DNA from: a virus
Direction: 5' to 3' (one strand)
Virus record (IMG/VR): IMGVR_UViG_3300020726_000020
Coordinates: 1 to 23,122 of that record
Length of the DNA: 23,122 bases
The notes under the pieces are model-generated. The model was given only the letters and a program-made list of their open reading frames with translations, had not been told where the DNA came from and did not search any database. Shown one piece after another: positions 15,335 through 22,929 of this stretch; position 1 is the first letter of the stretch; every line of letters starts with the position of its first letter. The position numbers and the translations under genes are program-made.

Positions 15335-15747
15335 TATGAAAGTATTTTTTTAATTTCCTTGACAATCTTAGGGTATCCGTTATTAATACCAACATATAGA
15401 TCAAAGAAATGCTTACTCTGCCGTTGCTTTTCAGACAAACTATTAATACGCCCTTGTATATTCTTATTTTTATATTCGTTAAAAAAATTATCAGTCACAC
15501 TCATTGTTAATTTATGATCTTGTAATAAAATATCGGCTAACCAGTAATCTAGCATAAAATCATTATACCTGACACTAGGCTTAATTTTAAAAGGCCAAAA
15601 CTCTACATCAATTTGTACAGGAAATTCGTTAGAGAAACTAACTTTAAGGGAAGTGCAATCTATATCGTGTGCCACAAGTTGTTGATTAATGTAAATTTTA
15701 ACATTATCAAATTTTTTATCTTGCAACAACACCTCTATAGAGTTCAT
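15334..15747 (-). CDS. 137-aa protein of unknown function coupled to gp46
   Basis: I do not recognise this protein. It begins MNSIEVLLQDKKFDNVKIYI. The first two thirds alternate hydrophobic and charged residues in a likely beta-sandwich (VSFSNEFPVQIDVEFWPFKI). The last third is a Lys-rich helix pair. One cysteine only, no signal peptide, no membrane segment. Its ATG overlaps the gp46 stop as ATGA, and its stop overlaps the next ATG as TAATG, so it links the recombination gene to the radical-SAM genes in one translational unit. It may be a partner or substrate-binding protein of the adjacent radical-SAM enzyme, but that is only positional inference. Confidence 0.65.
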   Translation of the reverse strand: MNSIEVLLQDKKFDNVKIYINQQLVAHDIDCTSLKVSFSNEFPVQIDVEFWPFKIKPSVRYNDFMLDYWLADILLQDHKLTMSVTDNFFNEYKNKNIQGRINSLSEKQRQSKHFFDLYVGINNGYPKIVKEIKKILS

Positions 15748-17513
15748 ACAATGTCTACATCCGTATTATAACTTGTAAACCCGTTTTCTTTAACTACGTG
15801 AAGTGTATTATTAACACGACCTGCTAGTTCATCTTTGTGCGACACTAACCAAATACTCTTGTTAGCTTCGCGACTCATCTTTTTAAGAATAGCCAAAGAG
15901 TTTTCAACCCCCGAACTATCCATACCGCTGTCTACTAACTCATCGATGAATAACAAGTTAATGGGTTGATATAAACTTTCCCACACATCACGAAATGCCC
16001 ATGACAAACTTAAAATAAGTCTATTGCGTTCGCCACGTGATAAGTTATCGAAGTCTAAATCTCTACCTAGCTCAGTAATGGCTACAGTTAAATCGTTGTT
16101 AAACTTAACTGTGTGTGGTAAGCCAATACGATCTAGGTATTGTCCCAAGCGGGCGTTTAAATAACTTAAATTTTGATCAATGATACGTTTACGAATAAAT
16201 GAATCTTTGTTTGTTAATAGCTTTAGCAAGAACTCTTGATGATCTTTAACGTTTGTAAGTTCGTTGATTGTATCATAACTAACTTCTTCTAATGCGGTTT
16301 CCTGCATTTCTGCAATTTGTTCTGTATATGGGTCTGATTCTGCTACCTTGGCAGTTAGTTGCTTGATTAAGTTGTCTACAGTTGCTTGATGATGGATAGC
16401 ATCGGCTTCCTTATCGTAGAACATTATTGGCCGTGGACCGAGTTTGCCCAGCCCAAGCTCAGCCGACTGTAATTCAGCCAAAGTGGCAGCATAAGATTCC
16501 GCGGAGTCGCGAGCCACTGATAGTTCTCCCTGCTTCTGTCCCATAACCTGTTGGTGCTTTTCGTCGTGGAACTCTTGGCCGCAAGTGGAGCACGTATGAT
16601 TTTCCAGCGAATCAATATCTGCTGATATCTTGCTAACACTTTTTTCTTCCCGCGAAAGGTCCAATTTGGTGCGACTAATCGCCGACGATAGTTCATTGAG
16701 ATCCTTTCTAAGTTGATCCCATGTCTTGAACGCTTGGTGTGCCTGAATCTCGGCCTTGATGTCGATCTTCTGAAGCTCTTCGATCGCATCGTGTGTCTTG
16801 TTAATCTCATCATCGTGCTTGTTGTTCCACATTGTTTGTCTACGCTTCAATGCTTCAATTTGCTCTTGAATGCGGACGTTAGCATCAGTAACAGCTTTAA
16901 TACGAAACTCTTCTGCGGTAATAGCGTCTTTAGTTGCTTTACCTTGTTCTTTTAATTTGTCTGCTTTTTCTGATAGTAATGTAATACCAAGTAACTGTTC
17001 AATGATAGCACGTTGATCGTTTGCACGTAAGGCTAAGAATGGTTCAGTATACGTGTTTAACGCTACAATATGCTTAAACATGTCATGCGACATACCTAGC
17101 ATACGTTCTATTTCTGCTTGGGTTTCTCTGCTATCGCCCTGGGCATCGTCGGTAATTTCTTTTTCTTGATCTCCTACCCAAAAGCGCATGCCTGTGGGCT
17201 TACGTCCACGCTCAATGCGATAATGCTCACCGTCTTTTTCAAAATCAATAGTAACCATCATATTCTTTTGATTAGTTTTATTAATTAAGTTATCTTTCTT
17301 AATGTTAGTAAGTGCGTTACCGTATAAGGCATAGCTCAGAGCATTAATAATAGTAGTCTTTCCCGTACCGTTTCTCGCACCAGAATCGTCACCGCCTAAG
17401 TCTAAGTTTTCACCTAATACTAGCGTTAAATCTTGTCGATCAAAGTTAACAGCCTGGGTAGTATTACCCACGCTCATAAAGTTTTTAACGGTTAGAGTTT
17501 TTATTTTAAACAT
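15744..17513 (-). CDS. 46: Recombination endonuclease subunit gp46 (Rad50/SbcC-like ATPase)
   Basis: The 589-aa protein is a Rad50-type ATPase. It has Walker A GARNGTGKTT (residues 45-54), a first coiled-coil arm and a zinc-hook CSTC near residues 307-310. A second arm follows, then the ABC signature LSRGERNRLILSLSW (about 488-502) and Walker B LLFIDELVDSG (about 516-526). T4 gp46 (560 aa) pairs with gp47 to process DNA ends for recombination-dependent replication and host DNA breakdown. Unlike T4, a radical-SAM gene separates it from gp47. A strong sigma70-like promoter (TTGACT-17-TATATT) lies immediately before the ATG, so the mRNA may be nearly leaderless. Its stop overlaps the start of the 137-aa ORF. 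Confidence 0.95.
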   Translation of the reverse strand: MFKIKTLTVKNFMSVGNTTQAVNFDRQDLTLVLGENLDLGGDDSGARNGTGKTTIINALSYALYGNALTNIKKDNLINKTNQKNMMVTIDFEKDGEHYRIERGRKPTGMRFWVGDQEKEITDDAQGDSRETQAEIERMLGMSHDMFKHIVALNTYTEPFLALRANDQRAIIEQLLGITLLSEKADKLKEQGKATKDAITAEEFRIKAVTDANVRIQEQIEALKRRQTMWNNKHDDEINKTHDAIEELQKIDIKAEIQAHQAFKTWDQLRKDLNELSSAISRTKLDLSREEKSVSKISADIDSLENHTCSTCGQEFHDEKHQQVMGQKQGELSVARDSAESYAATLAELQSAELGLGKLGPRPIMFYDKEADAIHHQATVDNLIKQLTAKVAESDPYTEQIAEMQETALEEVSYDTINELTNVKDHQEFLLKLLTNKDSFIRKRIIDQNLSYLNARLGQYLDRIGLPHTVKFNNDLTVAITELGRDLDFDNLSRGERNRLILSLSWAFRDVWESLYQPINLLFIDELVDSGMDSSGVENSLAILKKMSREANKSIWLVSHKDELAGRVNNTLHVVKENGFTSYNTDVDIV

Positions 17514-17519
17514 TAAATT

Positions 17520-17548
17520 AATATACTAGATTTAGTTGTAAAAGTCAA
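17520..17548 (-). promoter_or_regulatory. Sigma70-like promoter TTGACT-17 bp-TATATT for gp46
   Basis: On the minus strand the -35 TTGACT (17543-17548) and -10 TATATT (17520-17525) are 17 bp apart, each 5 of 6 consensus. The -35 contains the TGA stop of the upstream radical-SAM gene. Only 6 bp separate the -10 from the gp46 ATG, so transcription should begin at or next to the start codon. The element closely resembles that before gp47. Confidence 0.6.
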
Positions 17549-19116
17549 TATTCCATTGCCCGGGATATTTCGGGATATAATGCAGAAAAACTCTCATCCC
17601 TGATGGAATCAAGATTTTTCATATAATTGCAAAAATCGTCGCTACTATAAGGTTTAGCTGATTTTAAAATGTTAATAATATTACTAATAAACATCGATAC
17701 TGTAGGATCAATTGAATGATATGTGGATAGCTTTTCTAAAACTAACCTGTTTGCGCTACTAGTAAGATGCGAAATATTTAAGTATTCTGGAAGGTACAGG
17801 GTACTAAAATGAAAGCTATCAAATTTCTGTGCGATTATCCAATTACATATTTCTGGTAGGTAGTACACGTTTTGAATATTAACTGCCAAATGTAGTGCTA
17901 TTTTAATAACACTACAGTCTAATGCTAAAAATTGTTTTATATTTGAGTTGACTATATCCCATGCAACTCCTGGACGTTCGTACTCGAATCGTTTTCCTAT
18001 ATTATCGACGCTAATGGCAATTTCAACATTTTTAAATTGTTGTAGTAAACTTATATATTTTTCTGGGAAGACAGTACCGTTAGTATTATAATGTATACTA
18101 ATATCTTTAGCCCGATTTAGTGCAACAAGCTGTTCTAGAATTTGAAAGTGCCTAATTGACAGCATAGGTTCGCCACCAGCTAAATCAAAATGTACAATAT
18201 TTGATTTTAGATCTAGTATTGAATTCCAAATTTTGGCATTGTCATCTTTAATCCAATTACCGGCCGACATCAATTGATACACTGGGTGTGATTTTTTATC
18301 TTTAACATTTGAATTATTGATTAATTCTGTAGCGAATAGGCTACTATTATCTGGACTACATATTCTACATTTTAAATTACATACATTACCAAATGCAACA
18401 CTTGCAAATACTAGGTTCGCAATATTATCTTGTTCCCAGTTTGAATTATATGATTCGGGCACAATGCGATGTTTAAGTAATTGTCTTTTACTTTCAGTGC
18501 CGTCGCGTTCCTCGTTCCAGCATCTGGCGCACGGCTCGGGCTTGCTTCCATGTCTAAAGTCTTCTCTAAGTTTTTGCATATAATCGCTGTTATATACGTC
18601 ATCAAACGTATCAACTTGAGCATGAAACGGAGTCCCGTTGTTTTTAGTTATTACTTTATTATAAAAGCAACATGGACGAAATTCCCCGTTAGTAGTAACA
18701 TCTAACGATATCCATGGTTGCGTACAGATAGATTCGGGCGGATTAAGAATCACATTACTAGTCTTATCATAGTTAATCACAGGAGTATCTACTAATTTGA
18801 ATGCAATAGGATCTTCTTCGTTTGAATATAGTTGTGTTGCAGTTGCAAGTATTTGTTTTATTGCAGGATTATTTGATAAAAATATAACAAAAAAGTTTGG
18901 AATATCAATAAAAGATAAACTTTTCTGCAGACTATACGCAAAATCTTCGATTTGTTTTATTTCAAGATTTTCAAAACAAGAGAATATTATTCTATAATCA
19001 TTTGGAAATGATTCCTGCTTGAGGCTGTATAGCTCACGATGTAATGTTGCAGATGGTTTCTCTAAATATTCTACAACAGTACGTACACGATCAAATTGAA
19101 AGTGATCTAAGTTCAT
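17545..19116 (-). CDS. Radical SAM protein with N-terminal twitch-type cysteine cluster
   Basis: The 523-aa product has an N-terminal region of about 125 residues that I do not recognise. Next is a cysteine cluster, Cys131, the PCC pair Cys149/Cys150, and CARC at 196-199, resembling the auxiliary-cluster (twitch/SPASM) fold placed before the core. The radical-SAM motif NVCNLKCRIC gives Cys246, Cys250 and Cys253. GGEP is at 314-317, and IHYNTNG and EIAISVDN mark further barrel strands. Such twitch-domain radical-SAM proteins occur in marine phages with unknown substrates. The gene is inserted between gp47 and gp46: its ATG overlaps the gp47 stop as ATGA and its TGA forms part of the gp46 -35 box. 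It is co-transcribed with gp47 while leaving the gp46 promoter intact. Confidence 0.85.
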   Translation of the reverse strand: MNLDHFQFDRVRTVVEYLEKPSATLHRELYSLKQESFPNDYRIIFSCFENLEIKQIEDFAYSLQKSLSFIDIPNFFVIFLSNNPAIKQILATATQLYSNEEDPIAFKLVDTPVINYDKTSNVILNPPESICTQPWISLDVTTNGEFRPCCFYNKVITKNNGTPFHAQVDTFDDVYNSDYMQKLREDFRHGSKPEPCARCWNEERDGTESKRQLLKHRIVPESYNSNWEQDNIANLVFASVAFGNVCNLKCRICSPDNSSLFATELINNSNVKDKKSHPVYQLMSAGNWIKDDNAKIWNSILDLKSNIVHFDLAGGEPMLSIRHFQILEQLVALNRAKDISIHYNTNGTVFPEKYISLLQQFKNVEIAISVDNIGKRFEYERPGVAWDIVNSNIKQFLALDCSVIKIALHLAVNIQNVYYLPEICNWIIAQKFDSFHFSTLYLPEYLNISHLTSSANRLVLEKLSTYHSIDPTVSMFISNIINILKSAKPYSSDDFCNYMKNLDSIRDESFSALYPEISRAMEY

Positions 19117-20129
19117 AGATTTCTATAAATGTCTAACAAAAGATTTTTATTAAACTGTGTACTCTCAATGCTGTTTAGTTGTCCGAAAACAATTTGGTCT
19201 ACACTTTCAAATTCAATATTACCTTGTATTTCGTAATCTGTCAAATCTGTAATTTTAGCAGGGATAAGTGTAATCTCTCGTAACTTATATGTTTCAATGA
19301 ATGTTTCTTTAATAAACGTGGCTTCTTCGTAACTAATGTCTACATCTAAGTTTACACGCACATGCATATTAGGTTTAAGCATTGTTTCGGTATTGTTTAA
19401 TACGTCCCGTAAACTAAACACACGATATAAGGGCTGATCGGGCCAACTATGAAACTCCGGTGGCTTGTCCCACTCTAAGATCATTAATCCGCGATCGTCG
19501 TCGCCTGCGTCGGCATAGTTGTGTGGGAAGCAATTACCTAAGTAAGTTACATTACGTTGAGTTTGTCGTTTATGGAAATGTCCAGAATATACATGCTCGA
19601 ACCCTTGCATATCATTTCCGGTAATCTCACCGTGGTCCGGCATAGCAACCATAGCATTCATTAAGTACCCGGGCAATTCAAAATGCCCAAATAAGTATTT
19701 GCCTTTTAATTTTTTGAGTTTCTTGTGATCATCACCAACTAGCCACGGAGCAATAGTGACATCCCCGAAAGTAGTCCAATCGTTGCAAATGTGTATATTG
19801 CTGAGGTGCTTGGCCCATTCCACAGACTGTACGTCACGCTTGTCGCGATAATAAAGATCATGATTGCCGGGAATGAAGTAAGTATTGTCGAAGTTTGCAT
19901 TTAAGTGCTCTAGTGCTTGTAGACTATATTGTAGTGTGAGGATATTGATACTAGCACGATTATTATGCCAGTCTCCTGTAAAGATACAGGTCTCGCACCC
20001 TTCTTCTCGGGCTTTGGCCGTGGCCCATTTAACAAAATTTAAACAGTCGTCATTATGTAGAGTACTGTTTGATTTTAATCCAAAGTGAATGTCTGTAAAG
20101 ACTGCGGCTTTTTTGAATAGATTAGTCAT
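19113..20129 (-). CDS. 47: Recombination endonuclease subunit gp47 (Mre11/SbcD-like)
   Basis: This 338-aa protein is about the length of T4 gp47 (339 aa) and has the metallophosphoesterase motifs in order: FTDIHFG (Asp13, His15), GDWHNN (Asp53), GNHDLYYRD (Asn89, His90), GHFELPG, and SGHFHKRQ. It is the nuclease partner of gp46 for DNA-end resection and recombination-dependent replication. The start is ATG 20129. A TTGACT-17-TAAAAT promoter ends 6 bp before the ATG, predicting a nearly leaderless message; no Shine-Dalgarno is present. The T4 order gp55-gp47-gp46 is kept, but an SGNH-like gene lies before it and a radical-SAM gene after it. Confidence 0.95.
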   Translation of the reverse strand: MTNLFKKAAVFTDIHFGLKSNSTLHNDDCLNFVKWATAKAREEGCETCIFTGDWHNNRASINILTLQYSLQALEHLNANFDNTYFIPGNHDLYYRDKRDVQSVEWAKHLSNIHICNDWTTFGDVTIAPWLVGDDHKKLKKLKGKYLFGHFELPGYLMNAMVAMPDHGEITGNDMQGFEHVYSGHFHKRQTQRNVTYLGNCFPHNYADAGDDDRGLMILEWDKPPEFHSWPDQPLYRVFSLRDVLNNTETMLKPNMHVRVNLDVDISYEEATFIKETFIETYKLREITLIPAKITDLTDYEIQGNIEFESVDQIVFGQLNSIESTQFNKNLLLDIYRNL

Positions 20130-20135
20130 TGTGTA

Positions 20136-20164
20136 ATTTTACTACATTATTGCTACAAAGTCAA
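20136..20164 (-). promoter_or_regulatory. Sigma70-like promoter TTGACT-17 bp-TAAAAT for gp47
   Basis: On the minus strand the -35 TTGACT (20159-20164) and -10 TAAAAT (20136-20141) are 17 bp apart. The -35 contains the TGA of the upstream SGNH-like gene, and the ATG follows the -10 after 6 bp. Layout and many bases match the gp46 promoter. Confidence 0.6.
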
Positions 20165-20910
20165 TGCTGGTTTGTTGCGATTTTTTCCAATAAATATCTC
20201 CCAAATTCACGATGTGCTTCTTTGCCCGGGTGCCCAGTTAATCCATATTTAACTTGATCTTTTGGTAAATGCCCGTTGTTTAATGCAAAGTCTGCAAAAC
20301 TAAAATTCCATAAATCGATGATTGAATTTTTTGTATTAGCATATTCGTTAAAGTTGGCAAGAAATGGTGCAGTTACATCAACTTCCGGAAGTGATGGGAG
20401 TTTTTGACAATTACAAAAAATTAAAATTTGCGAATTAATTGATTCAGCAAATGAATTAAGCATAATAACATCGGTTATCAAGTTAGTGACTTCTGCTTCT
20501 TTAGAAAAGTGTAATAGCCAGTATTTGTAATAGTCTTTTATTTCGGAATCCGCATACTCGTGAACATTAGGGCGGTGGGTGTTGATTAATCCGCCAGACC
20601 AATCTAGATTCTGTATACCGGCATTAGTAATTGGATGAAAATCACCATCATTGCCGACTGGGGGTAAATGTGGTTGCCATAATTCAGTCCTGCTAATAAA
20701 CGATAAACCCACTAACGCCAATAACGGCCCACTATGAGTTTTTCGAATATCAATCAATGATCTAATAGAACTACGTATTATACGCCGATTGCACGAAGCC
20801 GGAGTACCATCATTTACTAATTTAGCTGCTAACTCCTGTGCAACAACTTCAGGATAAATTGTATGTCCCTGTGGTGCACCAAAGCTACATGAGTTTGAAT
20901 AAACAATCAA
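20161..20910 (-). CDS. SGNH-hydrolase-like protein, second copy, divergent active site
   Basis: The 249-aa product starts MIVYSNSCSFGAPQG, where SCSFG matches block I (GCSxxxG) with Ser9 as the possible nucleophile. Near the C-terminus GLTGHPGKEAH holds the block V His227 followed by Pro-Gly, but the Asp usually three residues before the His is replaced by Leu224 (GLTGH). It may use another acid or be inactive. The two SGNH-like proteins of this window share little beyond these blocks, so they are not recent duplicates. It starts with TTG overlapping the gp55 stop as TTGA; no in-frame ATG exists near the start. Its own TGA is part of the gp47 -35 box. Substrate unknown. Confidence 0.55.
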   Translation of the reverse strand: MIVYSNSCSFGAPQGHTIYPEVVAQELAAKLVNDGTPASCNRRIIRSSIRSLIDIRKTHSGPLLALVGLSFISRTELWQPHLPPVGNDGDFHPITNAGIQNLDWSGGLINTHRPNVHEYADSEIKDYYKYWLLHFSKEAEVTNLITDVIMLNSFAESINSQILIFCNCQKLPSLPEVDVTAPFLANFNEYANTKNSIIDLWNFSFADFALNNGHLPKDQVKYGLTGHPGKEAHREFGRYLLEKIATNQH

Positions 20911-21806
20911 TCGTCATATCCACCATCGCTGCCGCCTGTTGTAGAACTAATTTTTTGTCCCTGGCGTGTATAGGACGGGGTTAAATTATTCATTTCTAAA
21001 ATATCATCACGTAAATTTTGATTACGCTTTTCGATATTCAACACCCGTGTAAATGAGTTAGTGATAGCGGCTGTGTAGTATGCAAATGGATTCTGCGATT
21101 TAAACTCATCAAATTGCAACCCAATTTGACTTAACTGTAATAATGCTTGGCTACGCATTTCGTCATTATATGTATAACCACGCCAATTGGAACGGGTAGC
21201 ATAACGTTCGCATAATTTAATAAACATATGAGCTAACTTTGGCGTCATTTTACCATGCTCGCGACTAAATGATCCTTTGATTAAATCACCTTTCCAGTGA
21301 CTACGTCCTACTAACACAGGGTCTCCCTCTTCGGTTACTTGAAAGTGTTCAAATGGTGGAAAGTTTACTTTAACGTACTTAGTATTACCGGCAATGTCTA
21401 ATTCGTCATCATCGTACTCAGATCTAGCCGGGCCTTCATCTTCGAGCTCCATTGCTTTAACAGCAGCTTTACGTGATTTAACATCATCAACTGGAATATG
21501 ATCCCATGTCATTACACGGAATACAACAGCAGTATCGGGAATATCTTTGAGCTTGATTTCAAATTCATCCATTTTACGCTTAATTGCGCCTTCTTGAGCA
21601 TGATGAGCATCATACGCAATTTTAGCTAAACGGACAGCACGATCTTTTCGTGCTTGCATTATGTTCTTTTTATTGATTTTTTTAACGTCCGGCAGAATCA
21701 TATCATAATCTGTAACTTCGGGACTTGAATAATAGCAATATGTATTCTTGCTTTTATGTATTTCTTTTAAAATATCTTTATTATTTAGATAATTGTGGCG
21801 TGCCAT
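20907..21806 (-). CDS. 55: RNA polymerase sigma factor for late transcription, gp55-like
   Basis: The conserved part lies in the C-terminal half: THMFIKLCERYATRSNWRGY-type sequence (here LAHMFIKLCERYATRSNWRG), then YNDEMRSQALLQL, KSQNPFAYYTAAITNSFTRV and LNIEKRNQNLRDDILE. This corresponds to sigma region 2 as found in T4 gp55, which directs host core polymerase to TATAAATA promoters with the sliding clamp. At 299 aa it is longer than T4 gp55 (185 aa). The extra N-terminal part begins with a Lys-rich segment and includes an acidic stretch (LEDEGPARSEYDDDELD). Several TATAAATA-like sites in this window are likely its targets. It is the first gene of the minus-strand early/middle run, with AAAGGA before the ATG. 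Confidence 0.88.
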   Translation of the reverse strand: MARHNYLNNKDILKEIHKSKNTYCYYSSPEVTDYDMILPDVKKINKKNIMQARKDRAVRLAKIAYDAHHAQEGAIKRKMDEFEIKLKDIPDTAVVFRVMTWDHIPVDDVKSRKAAVKAMELEDEGPARSEYDDDELDIAGNTKYVKVNFPPFEHFQVTEEGDPVLVGRSHWKGDLIKGSFSREHGKMTPKLAHMFIKLCERYATRSNWRGYTYNDEMRSQALLQLSQIGLQFDEFKSQNPFAYYTAAITNSFTRVLNIEKRNQNLRDDILEMNNLTPSYTRQGQKISSTTGGSDGGYDD

Positions 21807-21831
21807 CCGGTGATTCCTTTAAAGTAAGTAC

Positions 21832-21861
21832 ATACTAACATATTTAAACTCAATTAGTCAA
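21832..21861 (-). promoter_or_regulatory. Possible sigma70-like promoter TTGACT-18 bp-TAGTAT for gp55
   Basis: On the minus strand TTGACT (21856-21861) shares its exact -35 sequence with the gp46 and gp47 promoters. The best -10, TAGTAT (21832-21837), matches only 4 of 6 bases, with an 18-bp spacer. The leader would be about 20 nt and contain the AAAGGA ribosome-binding site. Confidence 0.35.
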
Positions 21862-21909
21862 CCTAAATTTGAAATGCAACCAAACATTATAATAGCCGTT
21901 TATTAAGAT

Positions 21910-21917
21910 AATAAATA
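21910..21917 (+). promoter_or_regulatory. T4-type late promoter (AATAAATA) for the baseplate genes
   Basis: AATAAATA on the plus strand matches 7 of 8 bases of TATAAATA and lies 19 bp before the ATG at 21937. It is the only late-type element in the 130-bp divergent gap after gp55. Confidence 0.5.
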
Positions 21918-21936
21918 CAGTATAAATTGGAACTAT

Positions 21937-22929
21937 ATGCCAGTACTGCCGAATCAACCTTTACAAACAACAGCTACTAATCAGAACGTAAGTTTTGGCG
22001 CTCAAATAGGGCAGGCTGTAACTAATAGCCTATCAGGGTCTGTTGGGTTAAATCCTTTAATGAGCAGACAAAACGTGGCTAGCATGTTTTCCTATGCTAC
22101 TCGTACTGCTGGACCAAATTTGGTTGTGAATTATCCTCAGGCTAGTTACGATTGGCGGGTACGGGTTAGTTTAGCTCCAAACAGTAACTATTTCTACAAT
22201 GATCCAAGCAATCGATTGTTAAGCCCATTGGTATCAGAAGTGGGAAATAACATAACTAGCGCAGTAGTACAATCAGTAAACAGTTTATTTGGGCCAAACG
22301 GACAAACTCGTGTTGGTGTAGTATTTCCATATACCCCGTCGGTACAAATTACTCATGCGGCTAATTATGGGGCACAAAAATTAACACATAACAATTATAC
22401 TAACTATTTCTATGAAAATAGTGAAGTACAGAATATTAATATTAGTGGTGAGTTTACAGTACAAAATGTAAATGAAGGGCAATACTTGTTAGCAACAATA
22501 TATTTCTTTAGAGCAATTACCAAAATGTTCTTCGGGCAAGATCAGTTAGCCGGAAATCCGCCACCGATTGTATTTTTAAATGGGTACGGTCAATATTATT
22601 TGCCTAATGTTCCTTGTGTAGTAACACAGTTTAGCCATACTATGCCAGATGGTGTAGACTACATGGACATACCCGAACCCGGCCTGGTATATAATCCTGC
22701 TGTGACTAATCCTGTGTTAAATAGTACACGCTTGCCTACTACCAGTACATTAACTTTAAATCTACAACCGGTCTACAGTCGTTTATCACAAAGCCAGGGC
22801 TTTAGTCTCAATGATTTTGCCCGTGGAGCACTTGTTAATACAGCCGGAAGCGGCGGCCCGTCGTCGGCATTTGGCGCAACAAGTCCGGCACTTAATGGTG
22901 GCTCGAGCGGTAATGGAGGATTTATCTAA
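21937..22929 (+). CDS. Baseplate/tail-tube junction protein (gp48/gp54-type)
   Basis: The 330-aa protein has a Gly/Ser/Asn/Thr-rich N-terminus (NQNVSFGAQIGQAVTNSLSG). A beta-rich core follows, with YDWRVRVSLAPNSNYFYND, VVFPYTPSVQITHAANYGAQ, a FYENSEVQNINISGEFTVQN strand pair and IYFFRAITKMFFGQDQLAGN. It ends with PNVPCVVTQFSHTMPDGVDY and a Gly/Ser-rich tail. Similar core segments occur in baseplate proteins at the tail-tube start in marine T4-like phages. The gene precedes gp53 with a TAATG overlap, supporting a baseplate role. I cannot decide between gp48 and gp54 from sequence alone, so no symbol is given. A late promoter lies 19 bp upstream; the Shine-Dalgarno is weak. Confidence 0.65.
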   Translation: MPVLPNQPLQTTATNQNVSFGAQIGQAVTNSLSGSVGLNPLMSRQNVASMFSYATRTAGPNLVVNYPQASYDWRVRVSLAPNSNYFYNDPSNRLLSPLVSEVGNNITSAVVQSVNSLFGPNGQTRVGVVFPYTPSVQITHAANYGAQKLTHNNYTNYFYENSEVQNINISGEFTVQNVNEGQYLLATIYFFRAITKMFFGQDQLAGNPPPIVFLNGYGQYYLPNVPCVVTQFSHTMPDGVDYMDIPEPGLVYNPAVTNPVLNSTRLPTTSTLTLNLQPVYSRLSQSQGFSLNDFARGALVNTAGSGGPSSAFGATSPALNGGSSGNGGFI

